Virus record (IMG/VR): IMGVR_UViG_3300013306_000001 | Coordinates: 26,096 to 90,095 of that record | Source of the DNA: a virus | DNA length: 64,000 bases | Direction: 5' to 3' (one strand) | Shown: positions 5,543 through 14,526 of the stretch, piece by piece | Layout of the letters: each line of letters starts with the position of its first letter | Numbering within the stretch: position 1 is the stretch's first letter | Made by a program: the position numbers and the translations under genes | The notes under the pieces: model-generated | What the model was told of the DNA's origin: nothing | The model's input: only the letters and a program-made list of their open reading frames with translations | Database searches by the model: none

Positions 5543-7251
5543 CAGATATGGATTATAGTTTCCAGCCAGCTTCGCGAAAGCAAAGCTGGTTCTTGGCTAG
5601 CAATAGTAATATCATTGTATATGGTGGTGAACTTAGCGCCTCCATTTAAAACCCCTCTAATTCGGTGAAACCCAAACGTAAAGACGTGGGTAATACCGAG
5701 CGAAGACTTATTTATAAGTAACGTGTAGAGACTAACGCTGATGAATGTAAGCGAGTAGGTTGCAAGTGCAATCGAAACGGGGGGCTACGAAAGTAGAAGA
5801 TATAGTCCGATCCTTTGCGAAAGCGAAGAGAGTTTAACGAACTCTATAACTAAAAGGCTATGGGTGGTGGCAAGTCCTATTGTGGTTTGCTACGACATCT
5901 CCGCTGGGTTGACGATCCTCAGTATCGTGGATTCATTATCCGTAAAAACCAAACAACTTTGATGAAAGCTTCTGGTTTGTTTGACGAAGCTACCAGCTTA
6001 TATAAAGCGTTTGATCCTAAAGTAAAAATTAACAAAAAGGCTATGACCTTTACGTTCCCAAGTGGTGCCATTATTGCCATGTCTCACTTGGAAACTGACG
6101 AAGATGCAGAGAAATTTCGTGGCCTCCAAATTTCCGGGGCGATGATAGATGAAGCCACTCAGATAACCGAAGACCATACTCTGGTTGTATTATCTCGGCT
6201 GCGTTCTAAAGCAAAGATGGTTCCCAATCTTTTCCTGACTTGTAACCCTTCACCTGATTCTTTTTTGAGACGTTGGATTGATTGGTGGATTATTCCAAAA
6301 GGAGAAGAAAACGAAGGTCGGCCCGACCCCGAACGGGATGGTAAAGTTCGTTGGTTTATTCGAATCGCTGGTGACATGATTTGGGCAGACACAAAAGAGG
6401 AACTCCTGGAGATATACGGCAACAGAGACGGTGAAGGTAATATTTTACCGGACACAGATGAAAAACAACATTGTCGTCCACTGTCCCTACAGTTTATTTC
6501 AGCCACAATCTACGATAATCCGCCACTTATTAAATCCAACCCCGGATATCTTGCAAACCTTCAAGGTCTCAAGCGCGTAAAAAAGGAGCGCGACCTTTAC
6601 GGGAACTGGGATATTCGTGAGGATGCCGCAGGATTTTGGAAAGCGGAGTGGCTGGGTGAGCCCGTAAATGAATATGATTTAAATATTGTTCAATATTGTC
6701 GTGCATGGGATATTGCCGGAAGTTTACCTTGTGAAGCGTTGCCAAATCCTGATTGGACTGCTGGCGTTTTAATGGGTAAAACAAAAGAAGGTCTATATAT
6801 CATTCTAGATGTTGTTCGATTTAGGGCAAGATTTGGAGAGGTGATGCAGCGCATTGTAGAGACGGGCTTAGATGACCCCGATGGTACTCAAATCATTATT
6901 CCACAAGAGCCGGGCCAGGCAGGTAAAGCTGCTGGACAAATGATGATTAAAGAACTTATTTCTGAAGGTCTTTTCGCAAGAATGCGCCCGTCTAATAAGT
7001 CTAAGGTTGTACGGTTTCAACCAGTAGTTTCGGCATCGGAAGCGGGTCTTGTTCGTTATGTTCGCGGTGCATGGAATGATGCTTATTTCTCAGAGATGGA
7101 AGGCTTCGATGGAACCCGCGCTGTGAAGGATGACCAAGTTGATGCAACTAGTGACTCATTCATTACATTAGCACAGAAAATCCATATTGGTAATTTTCTT
7201 GGTGGTTTAGTAACTGCTGACCTCTCAACTAAAAATCCATTTAATCGCTAA
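5539..7251 (+). CDS. terL: terminase large subunit (spliced, exons 5539-5628 and 5857-7251)
   Basis: ATPase-nuclease motor that packages DNA through the portal. Exon 1 encodes 30 residues ending VYGG; exon 2 begins AMGGGKSYCG. Joining the two gives the Walker A sequence GGAMGGGKS (residues 29-37); the total is 494 residues. Walker B is AMIDEA (Asp128-Glu129). The C-terminal nuclease domain shows RAWDIAG and KDDQVDATSD. Without splicing, exon 1 runs into a stop after six intron codons; exon 2 alone could start at ATG 5860 but would lack the first part of the P-loop. The ATG overlaps the stop of the upstream HNH gene, and the ribosome site is weak. Confidence 0.93.
5629..5856 (+). ncRNA. group I self-splicing intron in terL
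   Basis: A 228-base intron without an ORF. The exon ends in U (5628) and the intron ends in G (5856). The exon end ATGGTGGT pairs with the internal guide GCCTCCAT (5637-5644), leaving the required U.G pair at the splice site. Core motifs are present in order: TTCGGTGAAACCC (P), TAATACCGAGCGAAG (Q), GTGTAGAGACTA (R) and AAGATATAGTCC (S), giving P4 (TCGGT/ACCGA) and P7. CTAC-GAAA-GTAG and the terminal hairpin TTTGC-GAA-GCGAA fit P8 and P9-type elements. Confidence 0.95.
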
Positions 7252-7260
7252 GGAGCCTTC

Positions 7261-8745
7261 ATGGCTGAAGAAAATACAGAAACCCTTAGTATGGGTGAAA
7301 ATACACCCATTAGATTGAAGTTGGGGGAGACAGGTTACAACGCACTCAAAGTTGCCGGAGGCGTCCTGTTTGAAGAGTGCGCATGGGAACTGCGATGGCC
7401 TCATGCCGTACAAACGTTTAAGAAAATGTCAAAAGATGGCACTATCTCTCCAGCATTAAATCTAGTTGAGATGATGATTGCTCGTGTCCCTTGGACTGTA
7501 AAAATCCCCGAAGGTTATGAGGAAGAATTAAAATCAAAAGCAAATTTCCTCTCCCAATGTAAAGAGGACATGGACCATTCTTGGAATCAGTTTATAAAGG
7601 AAGTTGTAAGCTTTAATAGATATGGTTTTGATATTCAAGAAAAAGTCTACCGCCGCAGATTTAAATCAAACGGATCTAAGTATGATGATGGTTTAATTGG
7701 TATCAAAAAGCTTCCTCAACGTTCTCAAGATTCCGTAGTTGGATGGGAATGGGAAAATGATGGCCGTGATCTTTCTGCTGTCTGGCAAGCAGTTGTAAAA
7801 CCAACAGGACTTGAACAATCAACTTATTTTGGCCAAGACTCTATTTATGGAGACAAGGTAAAAATTCCTCGCAAGAAGTTTTTATTGTTTCGTGCGGGCA
7901 GTCAGAAAGATGATCCAACAGGCCAAAGCCCCTTAGTAGGTGCATGGGAGTCTTGGAAGTATAAGAAGGCTTTTGAAGAGTCTGAGGCGATTGGTGTATC
8001 ACAAGATATGCAAGGTTTCAAGGTATTGTACCTACCTCCTCGTTATATGGACCCTAACGCTTCTCCTGAAGACAAGGCTGTATACGAATACTACAAGAAA
8101 ATGATGCGAAATGCTGCTGTAGCGGAGCAATCAGGTTTTATTCTCCCGATGGTACAGAATGCAGACGGTAATAAAGAGTTTTCGTTTGAGATTGTTTCTG
8201 TCACAGGACAAAAAGCTTTTGACACCAGTGCAATAATTTCCCGGTATGCACAAGAGATTTTGACATGTTTGTTTGCTGATTTCTTGAGTCTAGGTAATAA
8301 CGGATCAGGCTCGTTCTCTCTTGCAGAGAGCAAAGTTTCTGTTGCAGAGATGGCTATTGAAGCAAAGCTAATTGAGATTAAAGATCAATTGAACCACGAT
8401 CTAATTCCTCAGTTGTTTTCTTTAAACGGCTGGGACACAACAGTTACTCCATACTTTGACTTTGGTAAGTTAGCTCAACAAGATCTAGATGTTCTTTCCA
8501 AGTTCATCCAACGCGTAGCCTCTGTTGGTCTAATGTCTCAAGACGCTGACACTATCAACTGGATTGCTGATCAGGCTGGGATGCCAACACCATTCTATGG
8601 AACAGAGGATATGGAAGAAGTAAGAGAAAAACTTACAACGTATTCTTCTGGTGCTGGAGAAGGAATGACAACAGCCGGTGAAGGGACATCAACTAGCCCA
8701 ATAGGAGGAGATGATGCCTCTGTTGGTAATAATGAAAATACATAG
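7261..8745 (+). CDS. portal protein
   Basis: A 494-residue portal, the ring at the capsid vertex through which terminase pumps DNA. It lies directly after terL with AAGGAG ten bases before ATG. Sequence features such as YGFDIQEKVYRRR and DDPTGQSPLVGAWESWKYK match the portal family related to Mu gp29 (DUF935). The C-terminal 45 residues are Gly/Ser/Thr-rich and probably flexible. Confidence 0.9.
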   Translation: MAEENTETLSMGENTPIRLKLGETGYNALKVAGGVLFEECAWELRWPHAVQTFKKMSKDGTISPALNLVEMMIARVPWTVKIPEGYEEELKSKANFLSQCKEDMDHSWNQFIKEVVSFNRYGFDIQEKVYRRRFKSNGSKYDDGLIGIKKLPQRSQDSVVGWEWENDGRDLSAVWQAVVKPTGLEQSTYFGQDSIYGDKVKIPRKKFLLFRAGSQKDDPTGQSPLVGAWESWKYKKAFEESEAIGVSQDMQGFKVLYLPPRYMDPNASPEDKAVYEYYKKMMRNAAVAEQSGFILPMVQNADGNKEFSFEIVSVTGQKAFDTSAIISRYAQEILTCLFADFLSLGNNGSGSFSLAESKVSVAEMAIEAKLIEIKDQLNHDLIPQLFSLNGWDTTVTPYFDFGKLAQQDLDVLSKFIQRVASVGLMSQDADTINWIADQAGMPTPFYGTEDMEEVREKLTTYSSGAGEGMTTAGEGTSTSPIGGDDASVGNNENT

Positions 8746-8756
8746 GGAGTCCGTTA

Positions 8757-9473
8757 ATGGCTGAAGTTTATTGGCTGAGACTCCCGGAACATACAGATAT
8801 GTTTTCTGAAGGTTATGTTGGAATTACCAGAAAGACTACTCAAATTAGGTTCGATCACCATTGTAGGGCTGTGAATTCTAAAAAAGCTAAAAATTCAATT
8901 ATCTCACGAGCTATTAAGAAGTATGGCAAAGATGGTCTAGTAGCTGAAACTTTAGTAATCTGTGAAATAGATTATGCAGTAGATATTGAAAAGAAGCTCA
9001 GACCTTCAGACGGCATAGGCTGGAACATCACAAAAGGTGGTGGTCTTCCTCCCCTTGCTAATAGGCTAGGTCACAAGATGCCTGACTATGTCAAAGAAAA
9101 ACTTATAGAAGCTAATACAGGTAAGAAGGATTCTGAAGAGACTAGATTGAAGAAATCTAGATCAGGAATTGGTCGTAAGCATTCAGAAGAATCTATTAAT
9201 CTAATGAAAGCCAGTAAAGCAATGGTTAAACTTTGGGAAAGACCTTTTGTTAGATTAGACATTTGGAAAGACGCTGATTTTTATTATAGTCGTTTTCTTG
9301 ATGGCATGAGTTCTTACCACACCGAGAAGAAATTTGAACTTGTTAGAGGATCTTTAACTAGTCTTTATAAGCACTTCAAAAGCGGTTGGAATCCTTTACA
9401 AGACCTTTTGTGGCTAGAAGATTTTAAACAACAGGAGGCCATGAATGGCTCACAATCTATTCCGTCTCCGTGA
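8757..9473 (+). CDS. GIY-YIG homing endonuclease with NUMOD3 motifs
   Basis: A 238-residue endonuclease inserted between the portal and protease genes. The N-terminal GIY-YIG domain is divergent (VYWLRLPE...YVGIT, then AIKKYGKDG and a Glu in the VDIEKKL segment). Residues about 120-155 carry two NUMOD3-like segments (SEETRLKKSRSG, GRKHSEESINLMKAS) that bind DNA. It has its own ribosome site (GGGAG) and overlaps the next gene by 29 bases, so expression of the head genes is kept. Confidence 0.85.
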   Translation: MAEVYWLRLPEHTDMFSEGYVGITRKTTQIRFDHHCRAVNSKKAKNSIISRAIKKYGKDGLVAETLVICEIDYAVDIEKKLRPSDGIGWNITKGGGLPPLANRLGHKMPDYVKEKLIEANTGKKDSEETRLKKSRSGIGRKHSEESINLMKASKAMVKLWERPFVRLDIWKDADFYYSRFLDGMSSYHTEKKFELVRGSLTSLYKHFKSGWNPLQDLLWLEDFKQQEAMNGSQSIPSP

Positions 9474-10788
9474 GAAGACTTTAAATACTCCGCAACTCAT
9501 GTCCATTCAAGGTTTTGATGCAATTGCTAAATACCTTGATGATCGTTGTTCACAAGACTTTAAACTTGAAGTTGGTGAAGACTTTAGAAATGAAGCTAAT
9601 GAGCGTTATTCATTTAATGCTGACCTTGGCGTAGCAACACTTTCTATTGATGGTCCTCTTAGCTACCGTCCTATCACCATGTTTGGTATGGATTGTGGGG
9701 GTACAAGTTACCAACAACTCAAAGAAGATTTCACATATCTTGTAGAGAGTGGTGCAAAGACTGTTGCTCTTACCGTAGACTCACCCGGCGGTGAAGCACA
9801 CGGTTTGTTCCCAACCGCACAATATATGCGTGATCTTGCTAATGAGAACGGTGTAAAGATTTTGGCGTTCGTAGACGGTATGTCCGCGAGCGCTGGATAT
9901 GGTCTTACTTCTATTGCTGATGAAATTATTATTTCTCCCGGCTCTGAGGTTGGATCGATTGGTGTAGTTGTTCGTTTAATGAATGACTCGAAAGCTCTGG
10001 AAAAAGAAGGGTATGAACGTTCCTTTGTGTATGCAGGTGGCTCTAAGGTGCCATATGCAGAAGATGGTTCTTTTCGCCCTGACTTTATCAATGATATTCA
10101 ATCGAAGGTTGATTCCTTGTATGTAGAGTTCACAGAGTTTGTTGCAAATCAACGTAACCTTTCTGTTGATAGTGTCAAGTCAACCGAAGCTCGTACTTTC
10201 CTTTCAAAAGAAGCTGCTGAACTCGGTTTGATCGACCAAGTAATGACTGTCGAGTCATTTTACAATTACCTTGCCGATACGGCTCAGAAACCCCAAGAGA
10301 ATGGAATGATTAAAAGTCGTCTATTTAATATGAAAAACAATACTGAGGAAACTCTTGAAATGACCCAACTTGCTGAATTGCAATCGCAACTCACTGCTGC
10401 AAATGAGCAACTTGCAGAGTTCTCCTCTGTAAAACAAGCTCTCGCTACGTTGCAAACTAACTTCACCGATCAGACTACAAAATTGAGCGAAGCTCTTGAA
10501 AAAGTAGCTCAGATGGAATCTGAAAAAGTTGAAGCTAAACTATCAGCCCGGAAAGAAAAATTGTCTGCTGTTAAACAAGAAGCTTTGCTGACATCGTTGT
10601 CTGCTTTGGATGATGCATCATTTGAAGCTGTTGTAGCTGGCTTTAAAGCACAAGCTGAAGTAATCGACCACTCCGCTTTGATGTCAGAAGTTGGTGGTCA
10701 GGGTAAAGAAGTAGTGCCAGAAAAACCTCAAGGTGAAAACCTCACCGCTCAACTCCTGAAAAATCAATTCCAAAAAGGTGCTAAATAA
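9445..10788 (+). CDS. S49-type prohead protease fused to scaffold
   Basis: A 447-residue protein. Residues about 60-275 form a ClpP-fold S49 peptidase like lambda gpC, with DSPGGEAHG, the nucleophile Ser in GMSASAGYG and SEVGSIGVV. Residues about 300-410 are a Gln/Glu/Lys-rich coiled-coil segment typical of scaffolds, as in lambda C/Nu3. An internal start (the Met in GMIKSRLFNM or later) could give a separate scaffold. It would process portal and scaffold during head maturation. Confidence 0.9.
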   Translation: MAHNLFRLREKTLNTPQLMSIQGFDAIAKYLDDRCSQDFKLEVGEDFRNEANERYSFNADLGVATLSIDGPLSYRPITMFGMDCGGTSYQQLKEDFTYLVESGAKTVALTVDSPGGEAHGLFPTAQYMRDLANENGVKILAFVDGMSASAGYGLTSIADEIIISPGSEVGSIGVVVRLMNDSKALEKEGYERSFVYAGGSKVPYAEDGSFRPDFINDIQSKVDSLYVEFTEFVANQRNLSVDSVKSTEARTFLSKEAAELGLIDQVMTVESFYNYLADTAQKPQENGMIKSRLFNMKNNTEETLEMTQLAELQSQLTAANEQLAEFSSVKQALATLQTNFTDQTTKLSEALEKVAQMESEKVEAKLSARKEKLSAVKQEALLTSLSALDDASFEAVVAGFKAQAEVIDHSALMSEVGGQGKEVVPEKPQGENLTAQLLKNQFQKGAK

Positions 10789-11222
10789 TGCCCATCGTAG
10801 TTCGTGGTTTTACCCAACTGTCCGACCTTGTAGTTCACGAACGTGATCCTAGTGTTGGTTATGCCCGGGAAGTTGTCTTTGTTGACGTAGCTGCTGATAC
10901 TCCTGTTGTAATGGGTATGGTTGCTTATCGTGCAAAAGCCGCAACTGACACTGCTTACACTCTTCTGTCTGCTGCTGCACAGCTTGTTGCTACTAACGAA
11001 TTCATCGTTCTGTTTGGTGACGAATATTGCGCTAAGCCACAAGGCTTCACTTTGCTGGCTGCTGAAACTACCGACAACGCTGTTGGTTATGTCCGTGACA
11101 ACGTAATCCTGAAAGATTACCCAGTACGTCAGGCCACTTCCGGTTTCCTGAACGCCACTCAATTCGAAGGTCTGCGTCACTTGCTCAAAGAGCAGGGCGT
11201 CATTCTTGAACTTACTGTTTAA
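10788..11222 (+). CDS. head decoration protein (lambda gpD-like position)
   Basis: A 144-residue protein between protease and major capsid genes, the position of capsid-stabilising decoration proteins. It is beta-rich with no catalytic motif. Start and upstream stop overlap by one base (TAATG), so translation is coupled. Assignment rests on synteny and size. Confidence 0.7.
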   Translation: MPIVVRGFTQLSDLVVHERDPSVGYAREVVFVDVAADTPVVMGMVAYRAKAATDTAYTLLSAAAQLVATNEFIVLFGDEYCAKPQGFTLLAAETTDNAVGYVRDNVILKDYPVRQATSGFLNATQFEGLRHLLKEQGVILELTV

Positions 11223-11240
11223 TCTGGAGCTTAAATAACT

Positions 11241-12329
11241 ATGCCACTTTCTTATAATCCTACGGACTTCAACCGCGTAGTAGACCTGTCCGAAGATATC
11301 ATGATCGTCCCCAACTCTTGGGGTCTGTTCAATCAATTAGGTATCTTCGACGTAGAACGTAAAACCCAAAAGACTGTTCTGGTTCCTCGCACTACTTGGA
11401 ACGAAGGTTTGATTCCAGACCGTAACTGGGATGAACGTAACAACGCATCCCGTGGTCCAGCTCGTAGCTATCTGACTGCTTCTATTCCTCACTTCCCTTT
11501 GGATGATGCAATTACTCCAAATGATGTTGACGGTGTTGTTGCTTGGGATAACGTTTTCGCCGGTATCCAAACTGAAACTGTTGCCGGTACTCGTGCCCGT
11601 AAAATGCAACAAATGCGTATGAACCACGCTGTGACTCTTGAAGCTGCTCGTGCTCAACTGATCACCACTGGTTCCGTATATGCTCCAAGTGGTACTCTGC
11701 GTCAATCCTACGGTGCTACCATTAACTGGTACAACGAGTTTGGTGTTACCCGTACTGAACTGACCATGCCTTTGAACAGCCTTGCTACTGATCCTCTGGA
11801 AAGTGTTGAGCCTATCATTGCTGGTGTTCAAGATGGTATTCAGTCTGGTCAAGTTGTTGAGGGCATGATTGCTGTTTGCTCACCTTCTTTCTTCAACGCA
11901 CTGATCACCCACCCTTTCGTGGTAGATGCTTACAAATACTACGCTCGTGATCGTGGTGCTGACGTTCTGACTGGTCGTCTAACTGCTAATGCCTATGGTC
12001 TGGATGCTCGTTATCGCACCTTCAGCTATGGTGGTATTCTGTGGATCGAATATCGTGGTAGCTACACCGACCGTGTAACTGGAGCAACTGTTCCTTACAT
12101 CCCAGCCGGTGATGCGTACGTGTTCCCACAAGTGGCTGCTGCTGCACTGTTCAAAACTTACTTTGCTCCGGCAAACCGTTTTGCAACTGTTAACCAAACT
12201 GCCCAAGAAGCATACTGGTTTGAATACATGAACGAGAAAGACGATTTCATCGAAATTATGTCCGAATCTAACTTCATGAACGCCGTACTGCGTCCTCAAG
12301 CTCTGGTTCGCGTAAGTATCGCTGCCTAA
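11241..12329 (+). CDS. major capsid protein
   Basis: A 362-residue capsid protein of the lambda E/Felix-type family: NPTDFNRVVDLSEDIMIVPN at the start, a long central helix with RKMQQMRMNHAVTLEAAR, and a C-terminal core with DGIQSGQVVEGM and AYWFEYMNEKDDFIEIM. Codons are more G+C-rich and regular than in neighbouring small genes, as expected for the most expressed gene. A terminator hairpin follows immediately. Confidence 0.92.
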   Translation: MPLSYNPTDFNRVVDLSEDIMIVPNSWGLFNQLGIFDVERKTQKTVLVPRTTWNEGLIPDRNWDERNNASRGPARSYLTASIPHFPLDDAITPNDVDGVVAWDNVFAGIQTETVAGTRARKMQQMRMNHAVTLEAARAQLITTGSVYAPSGTLRQSYGATINWYNEFGVTRTELTMPLNSLATDPLESVEPIIAGVQDGIQSGQVVEGMIAVCSPSFFNALITHPFVVDAYKYYARDRGADVLTGRLTANAYGLDARYRTFSYGGILWIEYRGSYTDRVTGATVPYIPAGDAYVFPQVAAAALFKTYFAPANRFATVNQTAQEAYWFEYMNEKDDFIEIMSESNFMNAVLRPQALVRVSIAA

Positions 12330-12337
12330 ATCTGAAT

Positions 12338-12359
12338 GGGGCTGAAAAGCCCCTTCTTT
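12338..12359 (+). terminator. intrinsic terminator after the capsid gene
   Basis: GGGGCT-GAAA-AGCCCC is followed by TTCTTT. It would lower transcription of the neck genes relative to the capsid gene. Confidence 0.8.
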
Positions 12360-12371
12360 GGAGATATAAAT

Positions 12372-12596
12372 ATGGCTGTTACCCCAACAGTTGGCGCAGG
12401 TTATATTGAGGCAGTCAATTCTGTTGCTGCTCAAGTGAACTCTGGTGCTGGTGTTCCTGTTGCAACTACTACTGTCAATGGCACTGTAAAGAAAGCTGCA
12501 ACTCAAGCTAACTTCGCAGGTGCAGATACAGCAGCCCTCATCGTTGAGTTGAATGCTTTTCTGGCTAAACTCAAAGCTGCTGGTATTGTCGCTTAA
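12372..12596 (+). CDS. small Ala-rich protein, possible minor head protein
   Basis: 74 residues, Ala/Val/Thr-rich, beginning MAVTPTVGAG; not recognised. The ATG at 12372 has GGAG before it; a longer frame from 12336 would start inside the terminator and is rejected. It sits between capsid and neck genes, so it is probably virion-associated. Confidence 0.65.
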   Translation: MAVTPTVGAGYIEAVNSVAAQVNSGAGVPVATTTVNGTVKKAATQANFAGADTAALIVELNAFLAKLKAAGIVA

Positions 12597-12601
12597 AAAT
12601 T

Positions 12602-12618
12602 GGGCAGCTAGTCTGCCC
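12602..12618 (+). terminator. hairpin between small head genes
   Basis: GGGCAG-CTAGT-CTGCCC forms a 6-bp stem followed by a loose pyrimidine tract (TCCTTACTTTT). It is a weak terminator or an RNA processing/attenuation hairpin. Confidence 0.5.
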
Positions 12619-12641
12619 TCCTTACTTTTAAAGGAGTGGCT

Positions 12642-13097
12642 ATGGCCTTAACGCCCATTCAACAAGTTAGAATTTTGATCGGTGATGTTCCAACATCCCC
12701 TTTCTATCAGCTATTCACTGATGATGAAATACAATTCTTTCTTGATCAGAATAATGGAAATGTTCAACTAGCTGCAAGGATGGCTGCAATTTCTGCAAGC
12801 TTTCAATTGGCTGGTTGGAGTACAAGAGAGCGCACTGGAGACATTGAAGTGTGGTCTTCTCTTTCTACTCAATATTTAAAAGCTCTTGGTAATCTAATTG
12901 ACAACCCAATTGTTAATTTACCTAATGGAATGATGCCTTGGGCTGGCGGGATTAGTTGGGCAGATGTTTGTGACAATAATCATAATCCAGATAATGTTCG
13001 TCCTAAACTTTCACAAATTAAAACTTGTGATTGTGATGATAGATGTAGTTGCGAGTGTTCAGATACTTTTGGTGTTGAATTTATTGTGATTCCTTAA
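12642..13097 (+). CDS. head-tail adaptor (DUF4054-like)
   Basis: 151 residues. ALTPIQQVRILIGDV and DEIQFFLDQNNGNVQLAA form the helical head-completion pattern seen in gp6/DUF4054-like adaptors that dock under the portal. The C-terminus is Cys-rich (CDCDDRCSCEC), which is unusual and could bind metal or form disulfides. ATG 12642 lies five bases after AAGGAG. Confidence 0.72.
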   Translation: MALTPIQQVRILIGDVPTSPFYQLFTDDEIQFFLDQNNGNVQLAARMAAISASFQLAGWSTRERTGDIEVWSSLSTQYLKALGNLIDNPIVNLPNGMMPWAGGISWADVCDNNHNPDNVRPKLSQIKTCDCDDRCSCECSDTFGVEFIVIP

Positions 13098-13106
13098 GGA
13101 GTTGAT

Positions 13107-13481
13107 ATGTTAAAACCTCAATTCCTTTTGACCCATAAAATTCCACTAACAATCTTTCGTAAATCTGAAGGGTCTTATGTTAATGGTAGGTGGGTAGAAG
13201 GTACAACTTCTGAAATTGTTCTCCAAGTCAATATTCAGCCCTTAAAGCCTTACGAAATTCTAATGCTTCCAGAAGCTGATAGAACAAGAGCTTGGGTGAA
13301 ATTCTACTCTGCGGATTATGCTCGTACTCTCAAGGAAGGGGTTGGTGGTTGGTCTGCCGATGAATTCATTTGGAAGAATGATCGTTATAAAATCATGAAG
13401 GTTGATGATTGGACGAACGGAATGGGGATATTGGAGCATGTAAAAATTCAGGCTGCAAGAATTGAGCTGACACCAAATTAG
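13107..13481 (+). CDS. head-tail joining (stopper-like) protein
   Basis: 124 residues, beta-rich, with VQPLKPYEILMLPEADR-like and WKNDRYKIMKVDDW segments found in head-closure proteins of this class. It follows the adaptor and precedes the tail-completion genes, the usual order in phage necks. Assignment is by pattern and synteny. Confidence 0.65.
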   Translation: MLKPQFLLTHKIPLTIFRKSEGSYVNGRWVEGTTSEIVLQVNIQPLKPYEILMLPEADRTRAWVKFYSADYARTLKEGVGGWSADEFIWKNDRYKIMKVDDWTNGMGILEHVKIQAARIELTPN

Positions 13482-13490
13482 GGAGTATCT

Positions 13491-13958
13491 ATGGCATCAA
13501 AATTAAAAGTAGATACTTCTGTATGGGATAAGATAAAGAGGAATATCTTGGTTGGTAACAACCTTGAGGTTTCTACTGGATTCTTTGAAGATGCTATTTA
13601 TGATGAAGAGAATAACAACGCTCAAGTTGCTCAGATTGCTAGGGACAACGAAGAGGGAACTGTAAAGAATCCAACGCGTCCTTTTATGCGTGTAGGGTTT
13701 GGTGGCAAGGTAGCCAAGCAGCTTCCAGACTTATTCAAAGATAACATGAAACGCATTGCCGAAGGTAAGTCTACCTTTGTTCAAGAATACACAAAGTTAG
13801 GCTCAATTCTCACTGCTGAAATGAAACAATCTATTATCGAATGGTCCACACCACCCAACAGCCCTAGAACGATTGCAGACAAGGGTTTTAATGATCCTTT
13901 GATCAAGACAGGGAAGATGTTGGAGTCTGTAGAATCAAAAGTTGAGGCTAAACCATGA
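13491..13958 (+). CDS. tail completion protein (HK97 gp10/virion morphogenesis-like)
   Basis: 155 residues. NPTRPFMRVGFGGK, a central helix, and the C-terminal SPRTIADKGFNDPLIKTGKM resemble neck proteins that contain the motif PLxDTGxL. It overlaps the next gene by four bases (ATGA), which indicates coupling. Confidence 0.68.
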   Translation: MASKLKVDTSVWDKIKRNILVGNNLEVSTGFFEDAIYDEENNNAQVAQIARDNEEGTVKNPTRPFMRVGFGGKVAKQLPDLFKDNMKRIAEGKSTFVQEYTKLGSILTAEMKQSIIEWSTPPNSPRTIADKGFNDPLIKTGKMLESVESKVEAKP

Positions 13959-14488
13959 GTATTTATTCTCAACTAGAAGATGGGTTGTACAATGTTGCTT
14001 TGGTGGCTCTTTCAAAGTTCACTAACCCACAGGTTATTTTTAGTCATCTTAATGGTACAGAACCTGCTGAAAGTTTTGTGATAATCAATATCCTAAGCAA
14101 CACACAGCAAGGGCATCACACAACTTCCACACTTACAGATACTCAAGAAATATTAGCCACGCAAGCATCTTATGAAGTGTTTGTACAATTTAGTTTCTGT
14201 GGTAGTAAGTCTGGAGAAATGTCTTCAAGCTTCAATCAAAGAATTAATAACAATCACAAAGTGTTTGAAGAATTAGCTAAAAACAATATGGGTGTTATGC
14301 GTAAAAGTCCTATGCGTAGAGCCCCACAGAAAAGAGACACTAAGTGGGTTGAATACCACAATTTAGATGTCACCTTTTCCTATACAGTCGTTACACAAGA
14401 GCTTGTAGATGTTATTGAGGTTGTAATTCTTCAAGATGTTATTACAGGCGATGTATTCACTGTCCCCCCAGATATCGTTACACCATAA
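13955..14488 (+). CDS. tail terminator (neck) protein
   Basis: 177 residues, in the position of the tail terminator that caps the tube and joins it to the head. It has the mixed alpha/beta pattern of this group, with an N-terminal helix (MSIYSQLEDGLYNVALVAL) and a strand pair around SYEVFVQFSFCG. Assignment relies on order: adaptor, stopper, completion, terminator, sheath. Confidence 0.62.
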   Translation: MSIYSQLEDGLYNVALVALSKFTNPQVIFSHLNGTEPAESFVIINILSNTQQGHHTTSTLTDTQEILATQASYEVFVQFSFCGSKSGEMSSSFNQRINNNHKVFEELAKNNMGVMRKSPMRRAPQKRDTKWVEYHNLDVTFSYTVVTQELVDVIEVVILQDVITGDVFTVPPDIVTP

Positions 14489-14526
14489 GGCATTCGTATG
14501 CCAAACAACAATTAAAGGATATTCGA

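Noticed and set aside
10764-12506. Long minus-strand frames opposite the decoration and capsid genes
   Set aside because: They are antisense shadows of highly expressed genes with biased codons; no ribosome sites or family resemblance.
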